Shown here: positions 1-7,964 of the stretch, in pieces
How positions within the stretch are numbered: the first letter of the stretch is position 1
Layout of the letters: every line of letters starts with the position of its first letter
Source of the DNA: Candidatus Hydrogenedentota bacterium
GTDB lineage: Bacteria > Hydrogenedentota > Hydrogenedentia > Hydrogenedentales > SLHB01
Assembly (NCBI GenBank): GCA_016209895.1
Contig: JACQVH010000148.1
Span: 1 to 50,678, forward strand
DNA length: 50,678 nucleotides
Direction: 5' to 3'
Made by a program: the position numbers and the translations under genes
The notes under the pieces: model-generated
Told to the model about the DNA's origin: nothing
The model's input: the letters and a program-made list of their open reading frames with translations, nothing else
Database searches by the model: none

Positions 1-2
1 CC

Positions 3-485
3 GCCCGGGCCTCGCTGGAATTGGCGGAATTCCTGGCGGAAGACCAAAAGCGGCGCGTCTTGATCGTAGATGCGGGATTTGGGGAAAACCTGTTGAGCCG
101 GCAATTTCAGGTGGCGTCCACTCCGGGATTTCTCAACATGCTCAACGGTACGCAGGAACAGACTACGTCGCTCGCGGTGGGAACGGGTCATCCCCAGGTC
201 TTCTTTCTGCCGGGTGGGGAAACGTCACAAGGCGTGACGCAGTTGCTGATGTCCGAGCGGCTACACGAGCGGATCGCGGAGATGAAGCAGCACTATGACT
301 ACGTGCTGTTGACCTGTCCATCCTTGATCGAGGATTCGGCCAGCCTGGCCTTTCCGTCCGTGGTGGATTGCGTGCTGGTGCTGGTCGTACCCGGCACCAC
401 GCGGTTGTCGGAAGCCGAAACGTGCCGCAAGACGTTGGAACACTGCAAAGCGAGGAAAGTGGGCCTGATCCTGGCCTCGCGATAG
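3..485 (+). CDS. Partial CpsD/Wzc-type tyrosine-kinase-like ATPase (C-terminal part)
   Basis: The reading frame is open to the left edge, so the true start and the Walker A loop lie outside the window. The visible part has a Walker A'-like strand (VLIVDAGF, where family members usually read VLLVDADLR), a core of about 100 residues, and a Walker-B-like strand (YDYVLLTCPSL) before a hydrophobic VVDCVLVLVVPGTTR strand. This is the layout of the ParA-like BY-kinases that control exopolysaccharide chain length. The C-terminus (KVGLILASR) is short, with no tyrosine cluster, so autophosphorylation as in Wzc is unlikely from this end. The next gene, an O-antigen ligase-like protein 12 nt downstream, supports an exopolysaccharide export role. 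Family call is fairly secure; kinase activity is inference. Confidence 0.7.
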   Translation, partial: ARASLELAEFLAEDQKRRVLIVDAGFGENLLSRQFQVASTPGFLNMLNGTQEQTTSLAVGTGHPQVFFLPGGETSQGVTQLLMSERLHERIAEMKQHYDYVLLTCPSLIEDSASLAFPSVVDCVLVLVVPGTTRLSEAETCRKTLEHCKARKVGLILASR

Positions 486-497
486 CGCAGCGCCGTC

Positions 498-2003
498 ATG
501 CATCGTACTGCTACACGCAACGGAACACCCCCGATATTCAGCGGCCTGCTGGTGGTGTCTTTTGGAATCGTGGGGGCCGCGGCCCTGGTCTATTCGTTCA
601 TCGCGCAGAAGGTCATTGGCATCTCCCTTCTGGTAGGTGTGCTGATCCCCATCCTCGCCCTGATATCGGGCAACCCGAGGATGTTCTTTCTGGTCGGCTT
701 CGTACTGGCGTGTCCGCTGGACCTGAGCAAGTATTTCCGGTCGTACCCTCATTTTGGAGGGGAATGGGCCCTGCGCATCGAAGCGGCGGACCCGTTTCTG
801 GCCGTCTTGCTCGCGTTCCTGCTCAAGGACCTGTTTTCTCACAAGCTGAAGGAGATTCGCATTCCCGGCATTGCCATGTGCTGGCTGTTGCTGCTCATCA
901 TGGGCGTCGGTAGCTATTACATTACGGTATTCCGCACGCTGGTCGGGTATGAAGTAATCCGGATGACCAAGATGCTGATTCTCTACCTGTACATCGTCAA
1001 TCACGTGTTGCGGCGCAAGCAGATCGAGTACGTGGCGGCGACCATTGTCCTGGCCGCCCTCATTCAGGTTCTCTATGGAATTACGCAGTACTTCGGGATT
1101 AGCCTGGGCCTGGAACGGCTCGGCGAGAGTTCCCAGATGACGACGGAGGTGCTGGGTCTGCGCACGACCAGCCGCGTGGGCGCCATGCTGGGCCATCCCA
1201 ACATGTTCGCCTCATATCTGGTCATGGTCTTGCCGCTCGCGTTTGCGATGCTCTTCGCCCGTATCTCGCCAATGTACAAGGGACTTTGCCTCTCGACGCT
1301 CCTCTTGGGAGTCGTGACGCTTATCCTCACGTTGTCACGCGGCGGATGGATTGGATTCTTGTGCGCGGTAATGGCGCTGTTGGTGCTTTCCTTCTTTCAT
1401 CCCACGTTGCGAAAGCAGGCCGTCGCGGTGCGGCTGTTCGTGTTGGCCTCCCTGCCCATCATCGTGCTGGCGCTGTCCGGGCCCATTGTGAAGAAATTCA
1501 CGCTCAGCGACCCGGCCTCAGTTTTTTCCCGCATGGAACTGATGAGGATAGCTTACCGTATGATTCGCCAGAACCTGTGGACGGGCGTGGGTTTGAATTC
1601 GTTCACTTACGTCCTGCCCGAGTACGATTTTTCCGGGATTGTGTGGGGCGAAATGGACCCGCCGGTGCACAATGTATACCTGTTGGTGGGGGCCGAACAG
1701 GGCATTTTCGGTCTGCTGCTCTTCCTGTTGATGTGCTTCCTAATTGTCTATACCGGCATGAAGAACCTGAAATGCACGGACGACCTGCTCCTGACCGTCA
1801 ACATCGGGATTCTCGCGGGTATCAGCGGCGTATTGGTCCAATGGATGGCCGACTGGACGCTGCGGGTGAACGCCGTGCAGCGGGAGTTCTTCCTTCTGGT
1901 CGCGATGTTGACCGTCATCCATTACTGGAACGTTTCGCAGGAAGTAACCGCCGTCGAGGAAAAACCTGAGACGCTGCCGGCCGCCGTGCCTCAACCGACG
2001 TAA
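498..2003 (+). CDS. O-antigen ligase / Wzy-type polymerase, integral membrane
   Basis: A 501-residue protein with about 12 hydrophobic segments. It carries the hallmarks of the Wzy_C/O-antigen ligase family (PF04932): a GHPNMFASYL stretch near residue 233, a TLSRGGW motif near 278, and a large periplasmic loop ending in PPVHNVYLLVGAEQG near 388, which contains the family's conserved His and Glu positions. Such proteins polymerise or transfer undecaprenyl-linked glycans on the periplasmic face of the inner membrane. It lies 12 nt after the chain-length ATPase, consistent with co-transcription in an exopolysaccharide locus. Whether it is a ligase or a polymerase cannot be told from sequence. 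The start ATG at 498 follows the previous stop closely. Confidence 0.85.
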   Translation: MHRTATRNGTPPIFSGLLVVSFGIVGAAALVYSFIAQKVIGISLLVGVLIPILALISGNPRMFFLVGFVLACPLDLSKYFRSYPHFGGEWALRIEAADPFLAVLLAFLLKDLFSHKLKEIRIPGIAMCWLLLLIMGVGSYYITVFRTLVGYEVIRMTKMLILYLYIVNHVLRRKQIEYVAATIVLAALIQVLYGITQYFGISLGLERLGESSQMTTEVLGLRTTSRVGAMLGHPNMFASYLVMVLPLAFAMLFARISPMYKGLCLSTLLLGVVTLILTLSRGGWIGFLCAVMALLVLSFFHPTLRKQAVAVRLFVLASLPIIVLALSGPIVKKFTLSDPASVFSRMELMRIAYRMIRQNLWTGVGLNSFTYVLPEYDFSGIVWGEMDPPVHNVYLLVGAEQGIFGLLLFLLMCFLIVYTGMKNLKCTDDLLLTVNIGILAGISGVLVQWMADWTLRVNAVQREFFLLVAMLTVIHYWNVSQEVTAVEEKPETLPAAVPQPT

Positions 2004-2004
2004 A

Positions 2005-2039
2005 GGAAGTATGAAGTGGGAAAGAGGAAGGATGAAGTA
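2005..2039. repeat. Degenerate heptanucleotide array, five 7-nt units
   Basis: Directly after the stop of the O-antigen ligase gene the sequence falls into five exact 7-nt steps: GGAAGTA, TGAAGTG, GGAAAGA, GGAAGGA, TGAAGTA. It sits between two convergent genes (ends at 2003 and 2060). No hairpin or U-tract is visible, so it is not an obvious terminator. Its form matches other short-period arrays in the window. Confidence 0.7.
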
Positions 2040-2059
2040 GACCGGTACAGGGTTGCGTT

Positions 2060-2833
2060 CTACAGGATCGTGGCTAACGGCTTCCGCTGGTCGATCAGTT
2101 CTCGCAGCCGCTGTGCATTGACGACCGCGAAACCATCCATGTCGTTGTTGAAATAGACGTAAACTTCCCGACCTTGGCCGATCCAGGAGCGGATGCGGTC
2201 GGAGTCTCTTACCAACACCTCTTCCGGGTAACACCCTCGATAGCGCCCTTGGGCGCCGTGGCGTCGAATGTAGATGAACTTGGCTTGGTTTGGTTCCGTC
2301 ACCGCATACCGGGGCAGGTCGGCCAGACACAGTGCGGCGGCATTCCGATCGAGGACCGCGTTGGATTCCGGACATAACCATGAGGTATGTCGGAACTCGG
2401 CCGCGACACGAACGCGGGGACGGCCCATGTGTTCGCGAAGCACGTCCAAGAATTCTTCGAGGAGCGTCTCATTTAGGCGAAGCGAAGGCGGTAGTTGAAC
2501 GAGCAAGGCGCACAGGCGGGCACGGATCGGTTCGATGCTGTCGAGGAACAGGCGTAAATCGTCGCGGCAGTTCGCGAGTCGCCGCTCATGCGTGATCCGC
2601 CGCCACGTCTTCACAGCAAAACGGAATCGCCCGGGTGTAGCGTCCCGCCAGCGCTCGAGCAACTCCCGCCGAGGCAGCCGGTAGAAGGACATATTCACCT
2701 CGACGGTATCGAAGTGCTGCGCATAGAACCCCAGCCACTCGCCCGGCTTCATTCCCCGCGGATAGAAGCGACCCTTCGCCCAGTGCGGATAACTCCACCC
2801 GCTGGTCCCGATGTGGTACGTTCCCTTTTGCAT
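2060..2833 (-). CDS. DUF72 (YecE-like) TIM-barrel protein
   Basis: The protein opens with YHIGTSGWSYPHW and continues with FDTVEVNMSFYRLP and FRFAVKTWRRITHERR, the diagnostic stretches of the DUF72/YecE family (PF01904). Near the C-terminus YVYFNNDMDGFAVVNA matches the family's conserved YFNND..G.A..NA end. Length (257 residues) is typical. The family has a TIM-barrel-like fold and no established biochemical role. The start at 2833 is chosen over 2848 because a GGGAG Shine-Dalgarno lies just upstream and family members begin close to the IGTSGW motif. It is convergent with the O-antigen ligase gene and seems to be a single-gene unit. Confidence 0.85.
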   Translation of the reverse strand: MQKGTYHIGTSGWSYPHWAKGRFYPRGMKPGEWLGFYAQHFDTVEVNMSFYRLPRRELLERWRDATPGRFRFAVKTWRRITHERRLANCRDDLRLFLDSIEPIRARLCALLVQLPPSLRLNETLLEEFLDVLREHMGRPRVRVAAEFRHTSWLCPESNAVLDRNAAALCLADLPRYAVTEPNQAKFIYIRRHGAQGRYRGCYPEEVLVRDSDRIRSWIGQGREVYVYFNNDMDGFAVVNAQRLRELIDQRKPLATIL

Positions 2834-3026
2834 ACGGCGCTCCCACACCTCAGGATTCTATCACGGCACGCCCGGTAGATTGCTCTCTGGGTCCAAGCTT
2901 GGTGGCGATGACGGGAGCGGATTCTCGGCTTGACATTGCCAAGCACGACGATGGTAGGGTACCGAAGTCTTGTTAATCAACAAAGGTCGCGGACTGAATG
3001 GCCGCATGGGGCAGTTTATAAATCCT

Positions 3027-5267
3027 ATGGAAACCCAATGCAATCCGGCAAATGCCGCTCGAAAAACACCAACCGCGAACGAAATACTTCAAGAATTCCG
3101 CGGTCATATCGCGCCCGTTCCTGCGTCGTTACTTTATCGTGTCGGGCTTTTGGTCGTCACGGTGGGTATGGCCCTCTTGCCACTGTTATATGTCGCAATC
3201 ATTGTCGCCGTTGCAGGACTGGTCACGTACCATGCGATCGTGAACGTGAGCATGTTTTCACGCCGCGCATCGTTTCGCGGGATTCTCCTCGGTTATTTCG
3301 GACCTATTATTGCCGGCCTGATACTGATTGTCTTCCTCATGAAACCGCTATTCGCGCAACGCGCCAAACGGCTGACTCCGCAATCGTTGGGCGAACGGGA
3401 CGAGCCACTGGTCTTTACGTTTATTACACGCATTTGTGAAGTCGTGGGCGCGCCCATGCCGGTACGCGTCGATCTGGATTTGAACGTCAACGCTTCCGCC
3501 TCGTTCCGGCACGGATTTCTCAGCTTTCTTGGCAACGATCTCGTTCTAACCTTGGGCCTTCCACTCGTGGCCGGACTTTCCATGCGGGAACTTGCCGGCG
3601 TGTTAGCCCACGAATTCGGCCATTTCGGGCAACGCTTCGGCATGCGGTCAACGTATGTCATTGGGGCCGTCAGCCATTGGTTCGAACGGGTGGTATATGA
3701 ACGGGACTTGTGGGACGAACTACTTGCCGCGGCCGCACGGCAGACTCGGTATTCGATTCCGGGCGTCATCCTGAACTTGGCACGATTCTGCGTATGGCTC
3801 AGCCGTCGTTTGCTGTGGGCCTTGATGATGGTAGGGCGTGGAATGAGCGCACTATTGCTTCGACAGATGGAATTCAATGCCGATCGCTATGAGGCTCGAC
3901 TCGCTGGAAGTCAAGCATTCTCGAAAACCGCGAGCAAACTCCTCCGCCTTCATTTCGCTGAAGCGGACACGCGCCAGCGTTTGAACGAGACCTGGTTGGA
4001 CCGGCGTCTGGGGGATAATTATGTTTCTCTCGTCCTGGTAAGAGCGCAGGACCTCACCAAAGAGATGGAGGACATGATCCATCACGCGTTATGCGAAGAG
4101 AAGACCGGCTGGTTCGACACGCATCCGGCGGATGCGGACCGGATTCGCGAGGCGCAGGCCGAGCAGGCCGACGGCATCTTTCACCTGGAGCGTCCCGCCA
4201 CTGACCTTTTCTCCGATTTCAGTGACTTGTCCCATCGAGCGACCTTGGGATTTTACCGCGAGGCCCTCGGATCGGAATTTACCGAACAGAGTTTGGTTCC
4301 CACGGACGATCTTGTGAGGTCAATGAAGCGGCAGGAGACCCATCGAGCGGCTGCGGAGCAGTTCTTTTGCGGAGTGTTACCGGGGCTCCACGCGTTTGGA
4401 AGTTGCCCGAAGGATATTGACCTGACCACCAGCTACGACGTTCTGGTCGAAACCATTAAACAGACTCGAGGCACAATGTCTTCATTGGCGGGCGTGGCGC
4501 GCGAGGCGATGGCCCATTTTGATTCTGCGGAATCCAACCTGCGCGAAGCCGACCAAGCTCAGACACTGCTGGACGCGAAAATGCGTCCGGCTAAGCGCAC
4601 CTTCAGAATTCCGGTAAAGAATCAAGAGTCCGTTGCCCGGGCCGTGGGAGACGCCCAACAAAAACAACGCGAGGCCGCGGATATTCTGGCACCGTTCTAC
4701 GACGCGGCCTGGGCTCGTTTGCGCGCCGCACTTCAATTGTTGCAGACTCCGGCCTTCGCGACACGAGTCCCCGAGGCGGACGCGCTCTTGGCCCGAGCGC
4801 GTCATTGTCTACCCGCACTTCGGACCTACTTCGATGTCATTCCTTTGGTAAACCAGCTAGAGGCAGCTTATGTATCGCTACTCGTGCTCGTCCGCAATGC
4901 TTCAACGTGTGGTGGGACGCAGGCCTTTGACTCGGAACTGCACCGGCAGCAATACAAAGTCCACCAAATTCATAACGATATCCTAGCGGCCTTCTCGCAG
5001 GTCGCCTATCCCTTCGAGCACGCCGCTGAATCCATTTCCGTTAGCCGATATCTCTGTGAACGTGCTCCGGACCCTACGGACGTTGATGAAGTCGGTGCGG
5101 CAGCGTATTGCCACCTGGAGCGACTGCCGGTCATGTATTTGCGATTGCTGGGATCCCTCGCGGATGTGGCAGAACATGTCGAGTCCGCTCTCGGACTACC
5201 TCCCTTACACGGAGATTCACATCCGACTAATCCTTTCCAGAGCTTGCCTACGCACGGGGTGGGCTAG
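3027..5267 (+). CDS. Membrane M48-family zinc metallopeptidase with long C-terminal domain
   Basis: Two hydrophobic segments near residues 30-60 and 80-105 precede a cytosolic-type M48 catalytic domain with the zinc motif HEFGH (His195, His199) and a downstream EFNADRYEA segment that supplies the third ligand, Glu282. This is the arrangement of HtpX/Ste24-like membrane proteases that degrade damaged membrane proteins. The protein is about 745 residues, far longer than HtpX (about 290). The extra 400 residues are mainly alpha-helical, partly coiled-coil-like (ESNLREADQAQTLLDAKMR), and I do not recognise them. The start at 3027 (METQC) is preferred; an open frame extends upstream to a TTG at 2970, and 3006 is another option. 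It stands alone between unrelated genes. Confidence 0.8.
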   Translation: METQCNPANAARKTPTANEILQEFRGHIAPVPASLLYRVGLLVVTVGMALLPLLYVAIIVAVAGLVTYHAIVNVSMFSRRASFRGILLGYFGPIIAGLILIVFLMKPLFAQRAKRLTPQSLGERDEPLVFTFITRICEVVGAPMPVRVDLDLNVNASASFRHGFLSFLGNDLVLTLGLPLVAGLSMRELAGVLAHEFGHFGQRFGMRSTYVIGAVSHWFERVVYERDLWDELLAAAARQTRYSIPGVILNLARFCVWLSRRLLWALMMVGRGMSALLLRQMEFNADRYEARLAGSQAFSKTASKLLRLHFAEADTRQRLNETWLDRRLGDNYVSLVLVRAQDLTKEMEDMIHHALCEEKTGWFDTHPADADRIREAQAEQADGIFHLERPATDLFSDFSDLSHRATLGFYREALGSEFTEQSLVPTDDLVRSMKRQETHRAAAEQFFCGVLPGLHAFGSCPKDIDLTTSYDVLVETIKQTRGTMSSLAGVAREAMAHFDSAESNLREADQAQTLLDAKMRPAKRTFRIPVKNQESVARAVGDAQQKQREAADILAPFYDAAWARLRAALQLLQTPAFATRVPEADALLARARHCLPALRTYFDVIPLVNQLEAAYVSLLVLVRNASTCGGTQAFDSELHRQQYKVHQIHNDILAAFSQVAYPFEHAAESISVSRYLCERAPDPTDVDEVGAAAYCHLERLPVMYLRLLGSLADVAEHVESALGLPPLHGDSHPTNPFQSLPTHGVG

Positions 5268-5338
5268 CAATTTTGTCCCATGGTGTTGAGAAAGGAGAAT
5301 GGTGTTGGGCGGCCGCTCCGTCTTACCTTGGTCAGACT

Positions 5339-6271
5339 TTAACGTGCACTTTTCGGCTCTCGATCGCCTCCCTTCGTAATGGCCTTATACAACTTCGGGC
5401 GACGGTCTTCGAGGTGGTTGTCGTCGCGGGCTTGGGTGAGGTCTAGGTCGCAGATGAGGACACCGGGTTGATCGTCTTCGCGCTTGGCGATAACTTGGCC
5501 CTTGGGTCCGGTGACGAGACTGGTCCGGGGATGGGCGAACGCGATGAAACATTGGTTCTCGTAACTGCGGGTGCGCATCATCGCTTCGTTGAATTCGCCA
5601 CAAAAACCGTACGTCGGATTGAGGATTAATCGCGCGCCTTGGAGACGCAGCGTGCGCGCCGTTTCCGGCCACCGCCGGTCAGCGCAAATCATGATGCCGA
5701 TCGGGCCCCAGGACGTGGGCCACACCGGTATAAGTTTGCCGGGCGAGAACTGCAAGTCGTGAGTTTGTAAATGAGTCTTGTGATAGACGCCGACTAGTTT
5801 GCCGCAAGGAGCCCAAAGCCCAGCGGCATTGTAAATCTTGCCTTTTTCCAGTGAGGTGAAGCCGAAGCAAACGTACATCGCACGCGTTCGCGCCTCTTCG
5901 GCCACGCGCGCGAGATAAGGACTGTTCTTGAGGTCTTGGGCAACCGTTCGCAATCTTTCGGGCGAATAACGCTCCTTGTCCGGCGCGGCATAGCCGTCCA
6001 GCCAACATTCCGGCGTTACGAATACGTCCACTTGTTTGCCTCCGGTTTCGCTGAGGAGCCGGAGGAAGACTTCGAAATTGGCCTCCAAGCCCCACTTTTC
6101 GGGAACGGCCTTCATCAGAGCCAATCGAATGACCGTGTCGTTGGGTCGGGGTGAATTCGTAGCCCGTTTGCCCGGACGCTCTGCGGCCGCAGCGTGGAGG
6201 CCCATCGAGAATACCGTCATCACTCCCACCGCCAACAAGAACACGACGAATGAAACCGAGTATGGATGCAT
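5339..6271 (-). CDS. Exported nitrilase-superfamily carbon-nitrogen hydrolase
   Basis: A hydrophobic N-terminal segment (residues 5-25) ending in HAAAAERP looks like a Sec signal peptide. The rest is a complete nitrilase-superfamily (CN_hydrolase) domain with the catalytic triad: Glu88 in VTPE, Lys165 in YHKTHL, and Cys196 in IMICADRRWPE. Members hydrolyse amide or nitrile C-N bonds; the substrate cannot be read from the sequence. Export is unusual, since most family members are cytosolic (apolipoprotein N-acyltransferase is a membrane exception). It is convergent with the M48 gene and divergent from arsR, with its start facing the repeat array at 6363-6434. Confidence 0.85.
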   Translation of the reverse strand: MHPYSVSFVVFLLAVGVMTVFSMGLHAAAAERPGKRATNSPRPNDTVIRLALMKAVPEKWGLEANFEVFLRLLSETGGKQVDVFVTPECWLDGYAAPDKERYSPERLRTVAQDLKNSPYLARVAEEARTRAMYVCFGFTSLEKGKIYNAAGLWAPCGKLVGVYHKTHLQTHDLQFSPGKLIPVWPTSWGPIGIMICADRRWPETARTLRLQGARLILNPTYGFCGEFNEAMMRTRSYENQCFIAFAHPRTSLVTGPKGQVIAKREDDQPGVLICDLDLTQARDDNHLEDRRPKLYKAITKGGDREPKSAR

Positions 6272-6362
6272 TGCCTTGTCCTTTACATAGTCCAGATCAG
6301 GTTTCTTGGGAGCACGTTAACGGCGTGCGTGGATGAAATCAACATGACGGCCCTCAACAGAA

Positions 6363-6434
6363 GTCGGACGCACCGGACCTGTCAGACCCGTCCGACAGGT
6401 CCGTTGCGCCCAACGAGTCCGACCGATCAGGGTC
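6363..6434. repeat. Nonanucleotide GTCGGACNN-type array, about eight units, with internal inverted repeat
   Basis: Units keep a strict 9-nt phase from 6363: GTCGGACGC, ACCGGACCT, GTCAGACCC, GTCCGACAG, GTCCGTTGC, a degenerate unit, GTCCGACCG, ATCAGGGTC. The array switches from GTCGGAC-like to GTCCGAC-like (its complement) at 6390. As a result 6374-6387 and 6390-6403 form a 14-nt inverted repeat with one mismatch and a 2-nt centre. It ends 7 nt before the -35 box of the arsR promoter. The same 9-nt family recurs at 37392, 48842 and 49269. Confidence 0.75.
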
Positions 6435-6440
6435 GCTCAC

Positions 6441-6469
6441 TTGACAATCATTTGGCGATTTGGTAAAAT
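6441..6469 (+). promoter_or_regulatory. Sigma-70 promoter of arsR-arsM with possible ArsR operator
   Basis: TTGACA (6441-6446) and TAAAAT (6464-6469) are separated by exactly 17 nt, the best promoter in the window. Between them AATC (6446-6449) and GATT (6457-6460) form a short dyad where an ArsR-type repressor could bind. The start codon of arsR follows 20 nt after the -10 box. Operator assignment is inference. Confidence 0.75.
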
Positions 6470-6489
6470 GCCTAATAAGGAGAGCATCC

Positions 6490-6810
6490 ATGAACGCCAA
6501 GAGCCTCGCGCGATTCGAAGCGCGCGCCAAAATCATCAAGGCCATGGCCCATCCGACACGCCTGTTTATCGTGACGGAACTGGCCGGGCGCGAGCGTTGC
6601 GTCTGCGAGTTGACCGGCCTGATCGGCGCGGATATTTCGACCGTCTCCAAGCACTTGTCGATCCTGAAATCGGCGGGTATTGTCGAAGACGAAAAGCGCG
6701 GGGCGCAAGTGTACTACCGGTTGCATTGTCCATGCATCTTGCAGTTCTGCTGTTGCGCCGACGAAGTGGTGAAGACCGTCGCCAAAGAACAATTGGAATT
6801 GTCCAAGTGA
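6490..6810 (+). CDS. arsR: ArsR-family metal(loid)-responsive repressor
   Basis: A 106-residue winged-helix protein. MAHPTRLFIVTELAGRERCVCELTGLIGADISTVSKHLSIL is the ArsR/SmtB DNA-binding region; the CVCEL motif equals the ELCVCDL arsenic-sensing site of ArsR. The wing (EDEKRGAQVYYRL) follows, and a second cysteine-rich tail (CPCILQFCCC) may add thiol ligands for As(III). The start at 6490 is chosen for its GGAGA Shine-Dalgarno and ArsR alignment; an upstream in-frame GTG at 6460 lies inside the -10 region and is excluded. It leads a two-gene operon with arsM, 15 nt downstream, and probably represses its own promoter until arsenite binds. Confidence 0.9.
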   Translation: MNAKSLARFEARAKIIKAMAHPTRLFIVTELAGRERCVCELTGLIGADISTVSKHLSILKSAGIVEDEKRGAQVYYRLHCPCILQFCCCADEVVKTVAKEQLELSK

Positions 6811-6825
6811 AGAGAGGAGGACGTC

Positions 6826-7689
6826 ATGGTTCCGGTTTTGGACACGAAGGATAGCGAGGCCGTACGCGAGGCCGTACGCAAAGGCTACGGCCAGATTGCG
6901 GTAGAAGAGAAGTCCTGCTGTGGAGCCACCCCTCGCTGTGGGACGTTGCCGCCCAGGGATCTTGCCCAGCGCGTTGGATACACTGAAAACGAATTGGCCG
7001 CCCTTCCCGACGGCGCCAATATGGGCTTGTCCTGTGGGAACCCCACGGCTTTAGCCGCGTTGCGGCCCGGCGAGATCGTGCTCGATTTGGGCAGTGGGGG
7101 CGGTCTCGATGTTTTTGTCGCTGGGCAGAAAGTCGGACCTGACGGGCGGGCCATTGGCGTGGACATGACGCCGGAGATGATTACCAAAGCCCGGAGGAAC
7201 ATCGCCGCGTATCGCGAGCGGACCGGCCTCGACAATGTAGACTTCCGCCTGGGCGAGATCGAGCACCTGCCGGTTGCCGACCAGACTGTGGACGTGGTCA
7301 TCTCGAATTGCGTGATAAATCTCTCCCCGGATAAACCGCAGGTATGGCGCGAGATCGCCCGCGTGCTCAAACCCGGCGGGCGCGTTGCCGTTTCCGACCT
7401 GGCACTGGTCCGATCCCTGCCACAAGCGGTTCGAGAAATGGTCGAGGCGCTGATCGGCTGTGTCGCGGGAGCCGTGCTCATCGAGGAAACGGAACGAATG
7501 GCCCGGGCCGCAGGTCTGGCGGACATCGTGTTGACCCGCAATGACGGCTACGTGGACGCGATGAACGATTGGCAGGACCCGCTTTACCAGCAGATCATGC
7601 GGCACTTGCCGGAGGGCATGAAGGCCAGTGATTTCGTCACCAGCCTCGCGATCGCCGCGCGAAAACCGTCAATGGGTGTAACTGGGTAG
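6826..7689 (+). CDS. arsM: Arsenite S-adenosylmethionine methyltransferase
   Basis: A 287-residue class I methyltransferase. The SAM-binding glycine loop is VLDLGSGGGLDV (residues 85-96), followed by an acidic loop (IGVDMTPEMI). The three cysteines used to bind As(III) in ArsM are present: Cys70 (LSCGNPTAL), Cys162 (SNCVINLSPDK) and Cys212 (IGCVAGA). An N-terminal Cys-rich stretch (SCCGATPRCG) precedes them, as in many ArsMs. It methylates arsenite to mono-, di- and trimethyl products in the cytoplasm. It has a strong AGAGAGGAGG Shine-Dalgarno and lies directly after arsR. No arsenite efflux pump or arsenate reductase is adjacent. Confidence 0.93.
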   Translation: MVPVLDTKDSEAVREAVRKGYGQIAVEEKSCCGATPRCGTLPPRDLAQRVGYTENELAALPDGANMGLSCGNPTALAALRPGEIVLDLGSGGGLDVFVAGQKVGPDGRAIGVDMTPEMITKARRNIAAYRERTGLDNVDFRLGEIEHLPVADQTVDVVISNCVINLSPDKPQVWREIARVLKPGGRVAVSDLALVRSLPQAVREMVEALIGCVAGAVLIEETERMARAAGLADIVLTRNDGYVDAMNDWQDPLYQQIMRHLPEGMKASDFVTSLAIAARKPSMGVTG

Positions 7690-7769
7690 CGAAACTCGCC
7701 GAAAGACATCAGCCCGCGACCGATATATGCGGAATGCCCGACGGCTAGCTGCGTCCGGCCAGAGCGTTC

Positions 7770-7964
7770 TCATACGAGTACAAAACTGCCGTCCGGCCGC
7801 ATCTCAATCCGAGCTCCGAGTTCGAGTGCCGCTTGCGCGAGCCCGTGGTCGAAGTATGCCTTCTTCCCCTCGAAATCTAAGTTTTTGATATCCTCGTAAA
7901 CGCGGTTCTTCCATTCCCAGACTTCGAGGAGCGCCTTGGGTATTGCTTCGTCAGTCTTCTTCAT
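7770..7964 (-). CDS. Small protein partnered with PIN toxin; putative antitoxin
   Basis: A 64-residue hydrophilic protein (MKKTDEAIPKALLEVWEWKNRVYEDIKN...) with no DNA-binding motif that I can recognise. Its ATG overlaps the end of the PIN-domain gene by 14 nt, so the two are translationally coupled. Small proteins with a related VWEWK..VYED segment are, as I recall, often encoded beside PIN genes, which supports an antitoxin role, but the order here is toxin first, the reverse of classic VapBC. Function is inference from context. Confidence 0.6.
   Translation of the reverse strand: MKKTDEAIPKALLEVWEWKNRVYEDIKNLDFEGKKAYFDHGLAQAALELGARIEMRPDGSFVLV

Noticed and set aside
261-1196. Long minus-strand open frame inside the ATPase/O-antigen ligase genes
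   Set aside because: Composition is that of a shadow of the coding strand (Arg, Gln, His rich) and the plus-strand genes have clear family motifs.
2930-2960. Promoter TTGACA with TAGGGT upstream of the M48 gene
   Set aside because: Spacer is 19 nt and the -10 box is poor.
5279-5310. Direct repeat of ATGGTGTTG
   Set aside because: Only two short copies with no fixed phase; could be chance.
6363-6434. CRISPR-like array
   Set aside because: Unit length is 9 nt with no separate spacers and no cas genes nearby; also applies to the other short-period arrays.
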